Shown piece by piece: positions 22,248 through 31,218 of a DNA stretch of 40,532 nt (the stretch's first letter is position 1; each line of letters opens with the position of its first letter). A model generated the notes under the pieces. It was not told where the DNA came from. It ran no database searches and saw only the letters and a program-made list of their open reading frames with translations. The DNA is taken from the NCBI GenBank assembly GCA_021158525.1, contig JAGGUL010000052.1:1-40532 (forward strand), read 5' to 3'. The translations under genes and the position numbers were made by a program. The stretch comes from Candidatus Hydrothermota bacterium. GTDB taxonomy: Bacteria; Hydrothermota; Hydrothermia; B15-G9; DRBW01.

Positions 22248-22450
22248 CCTCTGCGGGATTCTATTTTCTCTTCCAGCCTCTTTATAGCCCTGCGGACCCT
22301 CTCGATCTTCCTGTGAGGGTCCTCGTGGCCAAGGCCCACCTTTTCCCTGAGCTCACCTCCCGCCCAGGGGGTGAGCAGCAGGGTCAGAACTGCCCCGAAG
22401 GTCATTCCTATCAGCACAGTGCTTATAAATACGCCTAAATTGCTCCTCAT
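22244..22450 (-). CDS. YtxH-like small membrane protein
   Basis: A 68-residue protein with one transmembrane segment (LGVFISTVLIGMTFGAVLTL, about 5-24), the TPWAGGELREK junction that resembles the LAPKSGKETRE of YtxH-domain proteins, and a basic helical tail (KIERVRRAIKRLEEKIESRR). Function unknown. It overlaps the NrnA-like gene by 4 bases (ATGA) and its stop overlaps the stop of the convergent lipoprotein gene. Confidence 0.7.
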   Translation of the reverse strand: MRSNLGVFISTVLIGMTFGAVLTLLLTPWAGGELREKVGLGHEDPHRKIERVRRAIKRLEEKIESRRG

Positions 22451-23433
22451 CTCTTCTCCCGAAAGAGCCCTGCGAGCTCCATGTGTTTTCTCAATACGTC
22501 GAGAACCCTCTCTCTAACTCCGTCCATATCGCCCTTAATTCTGGCCCCCGATGCGTTGAAATGCCCCCCACCTCCGAGCTCCAACGCCACTTTGGAAAGA
22601 TCTACCTTTCCCTTCCCCCTGAAGCTAATTCTCCAGATATCTCCGTCTTCCTCTTCAAATTTCAGACCTATCTCCACTCCCTCGAGGGAAAGGGGATAGC
22701 TAACAAAGCTCTCGGCTTCGATCCTCGATGCTCCGGTTTCCTCCAGATCCCTGTTAAGAACGGTGATGTAGGCCACGAGCCCGTCAAAATCCAGTTTCAA
22801 GCTGGAGAGAACTCTAAGGAGAAGCCTGTAGGTCGTCAGGTGCTTTCTCATGTAGACCATCCTGGAAACCTTCGACGGATCTGCTCCCAGCTCAACCAGC
22901 TCAGCTGCGTCGATGAAGGCCTTTTCATTGGCATTGGAATACCTGAAAGAACCTGTATCGGTGAGAACCGCCGTGTAGAGGCAGGTGGCAATTAATTCAT
23001 CTATGGCGTCCCTGTCCCAGGCTTTCAGGAGATCGTAGATGATGTTGCCGGTACTGGGAGCTTCGGGGTCGAGGATGTCGTATTCGCTATAATCCTCGCC
23101 GACCAGGTGGTGGTCGATCCTGATAATCTCACGAAAGGGATAAGGCTTTTCGAGTCCTGACCTCTCCACGCGGCTGGCATCGACGAGCACGGCGAGGTTT
23201 GCCATGCCGGAGTAGCTCGTGATAACTTTCCCGGCGCCTGGCAGGAAGTTATACATATAGGGAACTCCGTCTATCGACAGAAACTGCGCTTTTTTTCCTT
23301 TCTTTCTGAGAAAATGAAGAAGTGCAAGCCCCGATCCCATGGAATCTCCATCAGGAGCTTCGTGAGATAGGATAAGGATCTCTCCCTTTTCCCTCTCAAG
23401 CCTTTCTATGAGGACAGCGATCTTCTCGTCCAT
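22447..23433 (-). CDS. DHH/DHHA1 phosphoesterase (NrnA-like oligoribonuclease / pAp phosphatase)
   Basis: A 328-residue cytoplasmic enzyme that degrades short oligonucleotides and, in many members, 3'-phosphoadenosine 5'-phosphate or cyclic-di-AMP products. The DHH motifs are in order: SHEAPDGDSMGS (I), AVLVDAS (II), IIRIDHHLVGEDYSEY (III), TAVLTDTGSFRYSN (IV), and DHHA1 ends with ELGGGGHFNASGARI. The start is MDEKIAVLIERLE, which matches the family N-terminus. It has no ribosome site, and -10-like TAATATAAA (minus strand, 23452-23444) lies so near that the leader would be about 4-7 bases. Bidirectional gap with pilB. Confidence 0.88.
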   Translation of the reverse strand: MDEKIAVLIERLEREKGEILILSHEAPDGDSMGSGLALLHFLRKKGKKAQFLSIDGVPYMYNFLPGAGKVITSYSGMANLAVLVDASRVERSGLEKPYPFREIIRIDHHLVGEDYSEYDILDPEAPSTGNIIYDLLKAWDRDAIDELIATCLYTAVLTDTGSFRYSNANEKAFIDAAELVELGADPSKVSRMVYMRKHLTTYRLLLRVLSSLKLDFDGLVAYITVLNRDLEETGASRIEAESFVSYPLSLEGVEIGLKFEEEDGDIWRISFRGKGKVDLSKVALELGGGGHFNASGARIKGDMDGVRERVLDVLRKHMELAGLFREKR

Positions 23434-23525
23434 TGTCAAGGTTTTTATATTACCACAATTTTTCAAAAAGGTAAAGGCTGAAATACGCTTTCCTTTGATA
23501 TATCGTGAACTTCGGCCTGCGGTTA

Positions 23526-23554
23526 TTGACAAAAACTATTCCCCCATTGAAAAT
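23526..23554 (+). promoter_or_regulatory. Predicted promoter of the pilB operon
   Basis: A perfect TTGACA at 23526-23531, 17 bases, then GAAAAT at 23549-23554 (4 of 6). The start near 23561 leaves about 24 leader bases with AGAAGGAGA before the GTG at 23585. Confidence 0.45.
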
Positions 23555-23584
23555 ATAGATGTGGGTAAAGAAGGAGATACAAGA

Positions 23585-25282
23585 GTGATAAGCGAAAAGG
23601 GGCTCCTGAACTCCCTTTTAAAGGCTGGTGTGGTCAAAGAGGAAAACTTGGAAGCCATCGAGAGGGAGCTCAAGAACGCCGGTGGTCCCCTGACTACCGT
23701 GCTCGAAAGACTGGGGATAGCCACCGAGCAGGAAGTCCTCGATGCGCTCTCCAGGCACTACATGATCCCGGCAATTGATCTGCTCAATTACGAGATAGAT
23801 GAGAGCGCCGTGGACCTCATCCCCGCAGACTTCGCGCGTAGACATCTGATAGTGCCCTTGAGGAGGAGGGGCAGAATTTTAACCGTAGCCATGGCTAATC
23901 CTGGCGATCTAAACATACTGGACGACCTGAAATTCATCACCGGATACGATATAGAACCGCTCCTCGCCTCCGATACGGCTATCCTCAAAACCCTTGACAA
24001 ACTTCTCGGCAACGAAGATGTGATGTCCCAGATACTCGAGAGCCTGGAGGAAGAACTGGAGATCGTTGAGGAAAAGGAGGAAGAACCCGATCTATCGGAG
24101 CTGACAAGTCTCATCGAGGAGGCTCCCGTAGTCAAGCTCGTCAACAGCATAATCACCGAAGCTGTGCGAAAGGGGGCCAGCGATATCCATATTGAGCCTT
24201 ACGAGAAATTCATGCGGGTGAGGATAAGGATTGACGGCGTGTTGCACGAATTTATGCCCATCCCTCAGAAACTGCGGAGAGCCGTCGTATCGAGGATAAA
24301 GGTAATGGCGAAGCTCGACATCGCCGAAAGGAGACTGCCTCAGGATGGCCACATCAAGATGAAACTCCCAGGCAGGACAATCGACCTCAGGGTATCCACT
24401 CTGCCCACCCTCTTTGGCGAGAAGGTGGTGATGAGGATCCTCGACAAAACAAACCTCACCCTTGATCTCAACAAACTCGGCTTTGAACCCAAGCCCCTTG
24501 AGGACTTCATCTATGCGATAACAAGGCCCTACGGTTTGATCCTCGTCACAGGCCCCACAGGGAGCGGTAAGACCACGACCCTGTACTCGGCCATAAATAT
24601 GTTGAACACGCCGGAGGTCAATATCCTCACGGCTGAGGACCCGGTTGAGTATGACTTTCCCGGGGTCAACCAGGTTCAGGTCAAAGAGGAAATCGGCCTG
24701 ACCTTCGCCTCGGCCCTCAGATCCTTTCTTAGGCAGGATCCCGACATAATACTTGTGGGAGAGATTCGCGATCACGAGACAGCATCCATCGCCATAAAGG
24801 CAGCCCTCACCGGGCACCTCGTGCTCTCCACACTTCACACCAACGATGCTCCGAGCGCGGTGAGCAGGTTGATAGATATGGGGATCGAGCCTTATCTCGT
24901 CGCTGCGTCGCTGAATCTGGTGGTTGCCCAGAGGCTCGTGAGAAAAATATGCAGTCACTGCAAGGTGCCCGATAATCCAAGCCCCGAGGCCCTCAAAAGG
25001 CTGGGCATAACGGAAAAGGACCTCGAGGGCGTCACGCTCTACAGGGGCGAGGGCTGCCCCAAATGCAATAACACCGGCTACTCGGGAAGAGACGGAATTT
25101 TCGAAGTGCTTCCAATCAGCCCCGAACTGAGAGAAATGATAATAAGGAATGCACCCCTGCACGAACTCCGGGCGAGGGCAGTGGAAGAGGGTATGATAAC
25201 CCTGAGAGAAGCGGCTGTCCTCAAGTTATTGCGGGGAATAACAACAGTAGATGAAGTTATAAGGGTAACAGCGGAAGAATAG
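23585..25282 (+). CDS. pilB: Type IV pilus assembly ATPase PilB (GspE/PulE family)
   Basis: Hexameric ATPase that drives pilus extension. From the GTG at 23585 the protein is 565 residues, the usual PilB length. The N-terminal MshEN/GspE-N domain spans about 1-150 (RLGIATEQEVLDALSRHYMI). The ATPase domain has Walker A GPTGSGKTT from residue 323, the Asp box EDPVEYDFPGVNQVQV, Walker B DPDIILVGEIRD, a His box (LSTLHTNDAPSA) and the tetracysteine zinc site CSHC/CPKC near 455-488. GTG was chosen for AGAAGGAGA 8 bases upstream; the open frame extends 59 codons further without any ribosome site and would cover the promoter. First gene of pilB-pilT-pilC and the two-component pair. Confidence 0.93.
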   Translation: MISEKGLLNSLLKAGVVKEENLEAIERELKNAGGPLTTVLERLGIATEQEVLDALSRHYMIPAIDLLNYEIDESAVDLIPADFARRHLIVPLRRRGRILTVAMANPGDLNILDDLKFITGYDIEPLLASDTAILKTLDKLLGNEDVMSQILESLEEELEIVEEKEEEPDLSELTSLIEEAPVVKLVNSIITEAVRKGASDIHIEPYEKFMRVRIRIDGVLHEFMPIPQKLRRAVVSRIKVMAKLDIAERRLPQDGHIKMKLPGRTIDLRVSTLPTLFGEKVVMRILDKTNLTLDLNKLGFEPKPLEDFIYAITRPYGLILVTGPTGSGKTTTLYSAINMLNTPEVNILTAEDPVEYDFPGVNQVQVKEEIGLTFASALRSFLRQDPDIILVGEIRDHETASIAIKAALTGHLVLSTLHTNDAPSAVSRLIDMGIEPYLVAASLNLVVAQRLVRKICSHCKVPDNPSPEALKRLGITEKDLEGVTLYRGEGCPKCNNTGYSGRDGIFEVLPISPELREMIIRNAPLHELRARAVEEGMITLREAAVLKLLRGITTVDEVIRVTAEE

Positions 25283-25284
25283 CC

Positions 25285-26358
25285 ATGGTAACGATACAGA
25301 CATTGTTGGAAGAAATGGTGTTGAGAGGTGCCACTGACCTGCACCTCCTGGCAGGAGCTCCTCCCTATTTCAGAATAGATCAGGAGCTCGTGCCACTGGA
25401 GTACAACGTGCTTACTCCTGCGATGACCAGAAGCCTGGTTTACAGCCTCCTCAACGACCAGCAGAAAAAGCGGCTCGAGGAAGAGATGGAACTCGACTTC
25501 GCCATATCACTGGAAGGCCTCAGCCGATTCAGAGGTAACGCATATATACAGAGAGGCTCGGTGGCTTGCGCCATCAGAAGAATTCCCTTTGAGATCCCTG
25601 CCCTTCAGGAACTGGGATTGCCCGACGTCGTTGAGACGATAACTCAAAAAACTCAGGGGTTCATTCTGGTCACCGGCCCAACAGGCAGCGGAAAATCCAC
25701 GACCCTCGCGGCGATGATCAACAAGATAAACGACGAAAGGGCCTGCCACATAGTTACCATCGAGGATCCCATCGAATACCTGCACAAGAACAAAATGGCC
25801 ATCGTATCCCAGAGAGAGGTCGGCCAGGATACGAAATCCTTCGCTCAGGCTCTCAAATTCGTCCTGAGACAGGATCCCGACATCATAATGATAGGAGAGC
25901 TCAGGGACCTGGAGACGGTCTCCGCTGCCCTGACTGCCGCCGAGACAGGCCACCTGGTCTTCGCTACCCTGCATACGGATTCGGCCATTGAGTCGATAAA
26001 CCGAATAATCGACATATATCCTCCGCATCAGCAGGGTCAGGTGAGGGTTCAGCTCTCCCAGGTGCTGGAGGCGGTCATAACTCAGCGGCTACTTCCCAGG
26101 GCAAAGGGCAAGGGAATGATACTGGCCAGCGAGATCATGATAGCTACTCCTGCCGTGAGGACCCTGATAAGGGAATCCCGCGTGCACGAGATTTACGGGG
26201 TGTTGCAGACATCTCAGAGGTTCGGGATGAGGACCATGAACATGTCCCTCTTCGATCTCTTCAAGAAGGGACTTATAACATGGCAGACGGCCCTGCTGGT
26301 CTCGCCCAATCCCGAGGAGCTCAAAAGGATGGGCAAAGAAGTAGGAGTGTTAATGTAA
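25285..26358 (+). CDS. pilT: Type IV pilus retraction ATPase PilT
   Basis: A 357-residue ATPase that powers pilus depolymerisation and twitching. The sequence shows the PilT N-terminal PAS-like domain (GATDLHLLAGAPPYFRID), Walker A GPTGSGKSTT from residue 131, EDPIEYLHKN, IGELRDLETVSAALTAAETG and FATLHTDSA. The C-terminal AVRTLIRES corresponds to the AIRNLIRE motif that separates PilT from PilB. It starts 2 bases after pilB and overlaps pilC (TAATG). Confidence 0.94.
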   Translation: MVTIQTLLEEMVLRGATDLHLLAGAPPYFRIDQELVPLEYNVLTPAMTRSLVYSLLNDQQKKRLEEEMELDFAISLEGLSRFRGNAYIQRGSVACAIRRIPFEIPALQELGLPDVVETITQKTQGFILVTGPTGSGKSTTLAAMINKINDERACHIVTIEDPIEYLHKNKMAIVSQREVGQDTKSFAQALKFVLRQDPDIIMIGELRDLETVSAALTAAETGHLVFATLHTDSAIESINRIIDIYPPHQQGQVRVQLSQVLEAVITQRLLPRAKGKGMILASEIMIATPAVRTLIRESRVHEIYGVLQTSQRFGMRTMNMSLFDLFKKGLITWQTALLVSPNPEELKRMGKEVGVLM

Positions 26359-27572
26359 TGCCCGTTTATACGTGGAGCGGAAAGACATCGACGGGAAGGC
26401 CTGTAGGCGGAGAACTCAAGGCCAAGAGCCTTGAGGAAGCCATGACCTCGCTTCAGAACAGGGGCATTATCGTAACGGAGGTAAAGAAAAAGTCGAGAAG
26501 TTTCAAGATACCTCTTCTTTCCTCCATTTTCGGCAGGGTGGGCCTCAAAGATCTGACGGTTTTCACCCGGCAGTTCGCCACGATGATCAACGCAGGGATA
26601 CCCATAGTGCAGTGCCTCGCCATCCTGGAGGAACAGACCAACAAAAAACGATTTCAGGAAATTCTCCACAGGATCAAGAAAAACGTGGAGGCCGGGAAGA
26701 CGCTGGCCGAAAGCATGAACGCCTATAGAAAGGTCTTCGGCAACCTCATAATAAGCATGGTCGAGGTGGGAGAGACGGGCGGCGTTCTCGGAGCGACTCT
26801 GGCGCGGATCTCGGATTACCTGGAGAAAGTCATGAACCTCAGAAGAAAGGTCAAGTCCTCCATGGCCTATCCGGTCATCGTGCTGATCTTCGCGACAGCC
26901 CTGACCCTCGGCCTTCTGATCTTTCTGATACCCAGATTCGCGAGCCTTTACGAGTCGGCCAACATGTCCCTCCCAACTCCCACTAGGATAGTGATGTCCG
27001 TCTCCTTTTTCCTCAAGAGGTACATCGTTCTCATCCTGATCGGCCTTGGCTTTCTTTTCCTGGCCTTCAGAAAATACACCAAGACGTCCAAGGGGAGGAA
27101 ACTCTATCACGGATTCCTCTTGAAAATTCCCTTAATAGGTAGTATAACAAGGAAGGCCGCGATATCGAGGTTTGCTCGCACTCTGGGGATATTGGTGAGA
27201 AGCGGGGTGCCTATTCTCGATGGACTTCAGATAACGGCGAGGACGACGGGCAATGCGATCGTCGAGGAAGCCATTATGAAGGCACGTAAAAGTATAGGGG
27301 AGGGTAAAACTATAGCAAAACCTTTGAGGGAGAGTGGGGCTTTCCCGCCACTGGTGGTTCACCTCGTGGCCGTAGGAGAGCAAACCGGGCGTCTGAGCGA
27401 TATGCTCGACAAAATAGCCGATTTTTACGAAGACGAGGTGGACAACGCCGTTGGGACTCTCGCCACGGTCATCGAGCCCGTGATGTTGATTGTGGTGGGT
27501 ATAATGATCGGCGGGATACTGATTTCCATGTACCTGCCGATATTCAACCTCGCATCTACCCTCGGAAAGTAA
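26358..27572 (+). CDS. pilC: Type IV pilus inner-membrane platform protein PilC (GspF family)
   Basis: A 404-residue platform protein contacted by PilB and PilT. It has two GspF domains: the first around LTVFTRQFATMINAGIPIVQ and the second around ISRFARTLGILVRSGVPILD. Hydrophobic segments lie near 170-190, 215-240 and 375-400 (MLIVVGIMIGGILISMYLPI). The start is MPVYTWSGKTSTG, sharing a TAATG with the pilT stop. No pilin, PilM/N/O, PilQ or PilD gene lies in the window. Confidence 0.94.
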   Translation: MPVYTWSGKTSTGRPVGGELKAKSLEEAMTSLQNRGIIVTEVKKKSRSFKIPLLSSIFGRVGLKDLTVFTRQFATMINAGIPIVQCLAILEEQTNKKRFQEILHRIKKNVEAGKTLAESMNAYRKVFGNLIISMVEVGETGGVLGATLARISDYLEKVMNLRRKVKSSMAYPVIVLIFATALTLGLLIFLIPRFASLYESANMSLPTPTRIVMSVSFFLKRYIVLILIGLGFLFLAFRKYTKTSKGRKLYHGFLLKIPLIGSITRKAAISRFARTLGILVRSGVPILDGLQITARTTGNAIVEEAIMKARKSIGEGKTIAKPLRESGAFPPLVVHLVAVGEQTGRLSDMLDKIADFYEDEVDNAVGTLATVIEPVMLIVVGIMIGGILISMYLPIFNLASTLGK

Positions 27573-27582
27573 GAGAAGAGGT

Positions 27583-29247
27583 GTGAGAGCTCTTAAAAAG
27601 GAATATCTGTTGTTGACCCTGTTCCGGGGCATCACCATCACGGTGGTGGTGGGAGTGGGGATATATTTTCTCAGAGGCTATGGGGAACTTCTCAGGCCTC
27701 TTCTCGGGCTCGTCCTCCTGACTTATCTCACCTCTTATATCTTCTGGATCTCCTTCAAATCGGGGATTAACCTCAAATTTTTGATCTATGTCCAGCTCAT
27801 TCTCGATATATTCATTCAGACCGCTTTAATCCATTACACTGGCGGCATTCTGAGCGAGTTCACCTTCCTTTATTTCTTCACAATAATGCAGGCGAGCCTT
27901 TTCTTGCTCCTCAAAGGAGCGGTCGTGACGGCCACACTGGCGAGCATCGTCTATAGCACCCTTCTGATTCTCGAACGAAACGGCAGGATAATTCCCATCC
28001 TCAATTACAGCACTGCCGTGACGAGGGAGGGCGGTTTCTTCCTCCTGAAGCTTTACATCCACATACTGTTTTTCTACCTCGTGGCTTTTCTCACCTCCTA
28101 CGTTTCGGAGCAGCTCGTCAAGAGCGGGAGGGAACTCGAGATAACGAAAAGGGTCTTGAGGCAGGTAAAGCTGGACACCAGCGCTATTCTCGAGAACATA
28201 CCGAGCGGCCTTGTCGCGCTGGATATGTGGGGCAACATCCTCTACTTCAACAGGGCGGCGAAGAAGATCCTGGGATTCTCGGGAAGACCTCACCTGATGG
28301 ACATGATGGAAGAGGTCCCCGAATTTGCCGCCGAGCTCACAAACATCCTTCTCGGGCAGGAGAGGCAAAAGAGAAGGGAGATAGAGGTGAAAACTGCCGA
28401 TGGCAAGGAAAAGCCCATCGGCTTCAACCATGCCTATCTCTACGATGAGTCAGGGGCAAAGAGGGGCGCCATTGTGGTATTTCAGGATTTGACTGAGGTA
28501 AAAGAGCTCGAGTGGGAAGTCAGAAAACTCGACAGGCTGGCCGCCATAGGTGAGTTCTCCGCCCATCTGGCTCACGAGATAAGGAATCCCCTCACCTCTA
28601 TCCGGGGATCCATCGAGCTCCTCAAAGAGGTCAACCTCGACGGCGATGCCCGAAAACTCATGGAGCTCATAATAAAGGAATCCGACAGGCTCAACAGAAT
28701 AGTGACCGATTTCCTGGAGTTCGCCAAGTTGCCTCCCCCTAAAAAGGAGGAAATCGACCTCGTGGCGACCCTCAACAGGATACTTGACCTCGTCTCGAGG
28801 AGCGTGAGCATAGACAAGAAGGTCAGATTTATCAAGGAATTCAACGACACACCTCTCCACCTCCACGCCGATGAGAGTCAGCTCGAGGAGGTTTTCCTGA
28901 ACCTAATCTCCAACGCCGTGGATGCCGTTCAGACGGAGGGAGAGATATACATCAGGGTGGCCCCTCCTGGAGCTGAAATCATGAGGCTTAACGGGGACAT
29001 CGCGAGGGTCCCGGAAGATCGCGTGGCCGTGCAGATACGGGACACGGGAGTTGGAATCGACGAGTCTCAGGTCAAGAAGATCTTCGAACCTTTTTTCACG
29101 ACCAAGGCGGAGGGAGTGGGCCTCGGACTTTCCATAGTTCAGAGGATAATAGGCAATCACGGCGGCGAGATAAAAGTGGAAAGCGTGAAAAATAGGGGAA
29201 CAATCTTTACAATATATCTGCCACGGGAAAACTCAGAAAATGGATGA
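27583..29247 (+). CDS. Sensor histidine kinase, PilS-like
   Basis: A 554-residue membrane kinase. Six hydrophobic segments occupy about 1-190 (for example LLGLVLLTYLTSYIFW and FFLLKLYIHILFFYLVAFLT), followed by a PAS domain (ILENIPSGLVALDMWGNILY), the HisKA phospho-acceptor H331 in AHLAHEIRNPLTS, and an HATPase with NLISNAVDAV, DTGVGI and GVGLGLSIVQRI. It probably senses a membrane or pilus signal, as PilS does for pilin level, and phosphorylates the regulator that overlaps it by 8 bases. It starts with GTG 10 bases after pilC; GAGG lies closely upstream. The PilS name rests on topology and neighbourhood. Confidence 0.87.
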   Translation: MRALKKEYLLLTLFRGITITVVVGVGIYFLRGYGELLRPLLGLVLLTYLTSYIFWISFKSGINLKFLIYVQLILDIFIQTALIHYTGGILSEFTFLYFFTIMQASLFLLLKGAVVTATLASIVYSTLLILERNGRIIPILNYSTAVTREGGFFLLKLYIHILFFYLVAFLTSYVSEQLVKSGRELEITKRVLRQVKLDTSAILENIPSGLVALDMWGNILYFNRAAKKILGFSGRPHLMDMMEEVPEFAAELTNILLGQERQKRREIEVKTADGKEKPIGFNHAYLYDESGAKRGAIVVFQDLTEVKELEWEVRKLDRLAAIGEFSAHLAHEIRNPLTSIRGSIELLKEVNLDGDARKLMELIIKESDRLNRIVTDFLEFAKLPPPKKEEIDLVATLNRILDLVSRSVSIDKKVRFIKEFNDTPLHLHADESQLEEVFLNLISNAVDAVQTEGEIYIRVAPPGAEIMRLNGDIARVPEDRVAVQIRDTGVGIDESQVKKIFEPFFTTKAEGVGLGLSIVQRIIGNHGGEIKVESVKNRGTIFTIYLPRENSENG

Positions 29248-30625
29248 GAGAATTCTTATAGTTGACGACGAAGCTTCGGTGGGACAGTTCCTCTCCATAA
29301 TGCTGGAGAGGGAGGGATACAAAGTCGAAGCGGTTCTCAGCGGGAAAGAAGCGCTGGAGAAAATAGCTGAGAACCCGCCTCAGGTCGTCCTCGCCGACCT
29401 CAGAATGCCCGAGATGGATGGAATCGAGCTTCTGACAAGGATAAAGGAGGAGGACCCCCGAATCGCTGTGGTCATCATGACCGCCTACGGTTCCCTGGAA
29501 TCGGCCGTGGAAGCCATGCGAAAAGGTGCCTTCGATTACGTGATGAAGCCCTTCCAGATAGAGGAGATAAAGCTCGTCATCAAGCGGGCCATCGAGGAGA
29601 GGAAGCTCCGAGAGGAAAACCTGGAGCTGAAGAGAAGGGTGAAGCAATATGAGCTCAAGGAGATCGTCGGCAAAAACGAGAAATTCCAGAGGGTGCTCGA
29701 GCTGGCCAAAAAGGTGGCGCCGACCGATTCCACAGTCCTCATTCGGGGAGAATCGGGAACGGGCAAGGAACTCATCGCAAAGGCGATCCACAACATGAGC
29801 CCCAGGGCGAACAACCCCTTCATAGCCATAAACATGGCCGCACTGCCCGAAGAACTCCTGGAAAGTGAGCTTTTCGGGTACACAAAGGGAGCCTTTACCG
29901 GCGCCACGAAGAACAAGGAAGGGCTCTTCAAGGCTGCCGAGGGCGGTACCATCCTCCTCGATGAGATCAGCGAGGCATCGCCCCGAATCCAGGTGAAAAT
30001 CCTGAGGGCCCTTCAGGAAAAAGAGATAACCCCCGTTGGAAGCACAAAAACCATCAAGGTGGACGTGAGGATAATCGCATCGACCAACGCCGACCTGGAG
30101 AAAATGGTGGCGGAGGGCAGGTTCAGAGAGGACCTCTACTACAGACTGAATGTCGTCTACATACAGCTTCCACCTCTGAGGGAACGAAAGGATGACATCC
30201 CACTTTTAACAAGTCATTTCCTCAAAAAATACACATCGCTCTATAACCTGCCTCCGAAAAAGATATCGGACGAGACGATGAAGATACTCCTCGAGTATAG
30301 CTGGCCTGGGAACGTCAGGGAGCTCGAAAATGCGATAGAAAGAGCTGTAATACTATCTGAGGGCGAGGTCATAAAGCCCGCGGACCTGCCGGAGAAAATA
30401 CGCAACAGGTTTTCCGTCAAGGTGTCTGATCAGGTGAACCTGTCGGGGCTCACGCTGGAAGAACTCGAGAGAAGGTACATATTGCAGGTCCTGGATGAGA
30501 CAGGCTGGAACAAAAACAGAGCCGCCCAGATCCTGGGGATCGATCCCTCCACGCTTTACAGAAAGCTCCAGCGTTATGGACTGAGCAAAAGCGGAAGCGT
30601 CAGAAAGGAGACTACTGACGGGTAA
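29240..30625 (+). CDS. Sigma-54-dependent response regulator, PilR/NtrC type
   Basis: A 461-residue activator. Receiver domain 1-120 with phospho-acceptor Asp53 (VVLADLRMPEMDG) and Lys103 in VMKPF; AAA+ domain from about 140 with Walker A GESGTGKE (170-177), the sigma-54-contact loop GAFTGA (217-222), GGTILLDEISE and the arginine finger region FREDLYYRLNVV; C-terminal Fis-type helix-turn-helix (NKNRAAQILGIDPSTLYRKL). It therefore needs RpoN, presumably at pilin promoters outside this window. I found no -24/-12 sigma-54 promoter here. Its 3' end overlaps the convergent small gene by 14 bases. Confidence 0.92.
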   Translation: MDERILIVDDEASVGQFLSIMLEREGYKVEAVLSGKEALEKIAENPPQVVLADLRMPEMDGIELLTRIKEEDPRIAVVIMTAYGSLESAVEAMRKGAFDYVMKPFQIEEIKLVIKRAIEERKLREENLELKRRVKQYELKEIVGKNEKFQRVLELAKKVAPTDSTVLIRGESGTGKELIAKAIHNMSPRANNPFIAINMAALPEELLESELFGYTKGAFTGATKNKEGLFKAAEGGTILLDEISEASPRIQVKILRALQEKEITPVGSTKTIKVDVRIIASTNADLEKMVAEGRFREDLYYRLNVVYIQLPPLRERKDDIPLLTSHFLKKYTSLYNLPPKKISDETMKILLEYSWPGNVRELENAIERAVILSEGEVIKPADLPEKIRNRFSVKVSDQVNLSGLTLEELERRYILQVLDETGWNKNRAAQILGIDPSTLYRKLQRYGLSKSGSVRKETTDG

Positions 30626-30935
30626 GACTCCCGAGAGGCGTCAGGTATCTGAACCTCGCACTGAATTTCAGGAAGCCCAGATCTTTCTGGTAGAAAACGT
30701 CGAACAAACCGAGATTCCCCCGACCTAAGGACTTCTGCCGTCCGAAACCCGCATAATTTATCAGGCCCAGCGTCAACCTGAAACCCTTCTTTTCGGGAAA
30801 TGAGATCTCAGTATTAACCGCCATAAACCCGCGGGAAGAATAAAAAGTAGAGATGCTATAATTCGGCCTGAAATTCCACGAGTTATTGAAAGTCCTCAGC
30901 GGCAGTAAGGCAAATAAAATCATCAAAAATCCCAT
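30612..30935 (-). CDS. Small secreted beta-rich protein, unknown function
   Basis: A 107-residue protein with a hydrophobic leader (MGFLMILFALLPLRTF) and alternating aromatic/polar residues (SISTFYSSRGFMAVNTEISF, FRLTLGLINYAGFG, LKFSARFRYLTPLGSL) that suggest outer-membrane beta strands. I recognise no family; it could be a very small barrel, a subunit, or a truncated barrel. The ATG has no ribosome site, but TTGACA (30970-30965) and TAACAT (30947-30942), 17 bases apart, predict a transcript starting exactly at the ATG. Its end overlaps the response regulator gene on the other strand. Confidence 0.65.
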   Translation of the reverse strand: MGFLMILFALLPLRTFNNSWNFRPNYSISTFYSSRGFMAVNTEISFPEKKGFRLTLGLINYAGFGRQKSLGRGNLGLFDVFYQKDLGFLKFSARFRYLTPLGSLTRQ

Positions 30936-30941
30936 GTTTAA

Positions 30942-30970
30942 ATGTTACGTCAGCGCCCCCATGCTGTCAA
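30942..30970 (-). promoter_or_regulatory. Predicted leaderless promoter of the small beta-rich protein gene
   Basis: Minus-strand TTGACA (30970-30965), 17 bases, TAACAT (30947-30942). Seven bases on is 30935, the A of the ATG. Confidence 0.55.
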
Positions 30971-31168
30971 CCGTTTTCCGGGAACTTAAATCGCCCGCCG
31001 ATTCAGCTCCGAACCCTTTCTAACACTGTTCCGAGGCCTGACATGCCGACCGCATTGGAGGGCACCGCCGGTTTCTGAAAGCGGCTCCTTCCCTTCCTTA
31101 ACTTCTCAGCCAGAGGAAAACGCGGAAGTCAAAATTCCGCTTCACTGCTGGCAGATAGACGCTCAACG

Positions 31169-31197
31169 TTGATAACACGGGCTTTATGTTGTATTCT
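31169..31197 (+). promoter_or_regulatory. Predicted promoter of the large C39-like peptidase gene
   Basis: TTGATA at 31169-31174, 17 bases, TATTCT at 31192-31197. The start near 31204 leaves a 15-base leader containing AAAAGGAGAAA. The rest of the gap 30936-31218 holds one GCGGAA/TTCCGC stem (31122-31140) and no other signal I can support. Confidence 0.5.
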
Positions 31198-31218
31198 CCC
31201 CTTAAAAGGAGAAAAAGT

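Noticed and set aside
24092-25162. A 356-codon open frame on the minus strand
   Set aside because: It is antisense to the pilB ATPase domain, whose Walker and zinc motifs are all intact on the plus strand.
31122-31140. GCGGAA/TTCCGC stem-loop as a terminator
   Set aside because: The better T-run is on the minus strand, but no minus-strand gene ends there; it is also only a 6-bp stem. It may be a chance stem.
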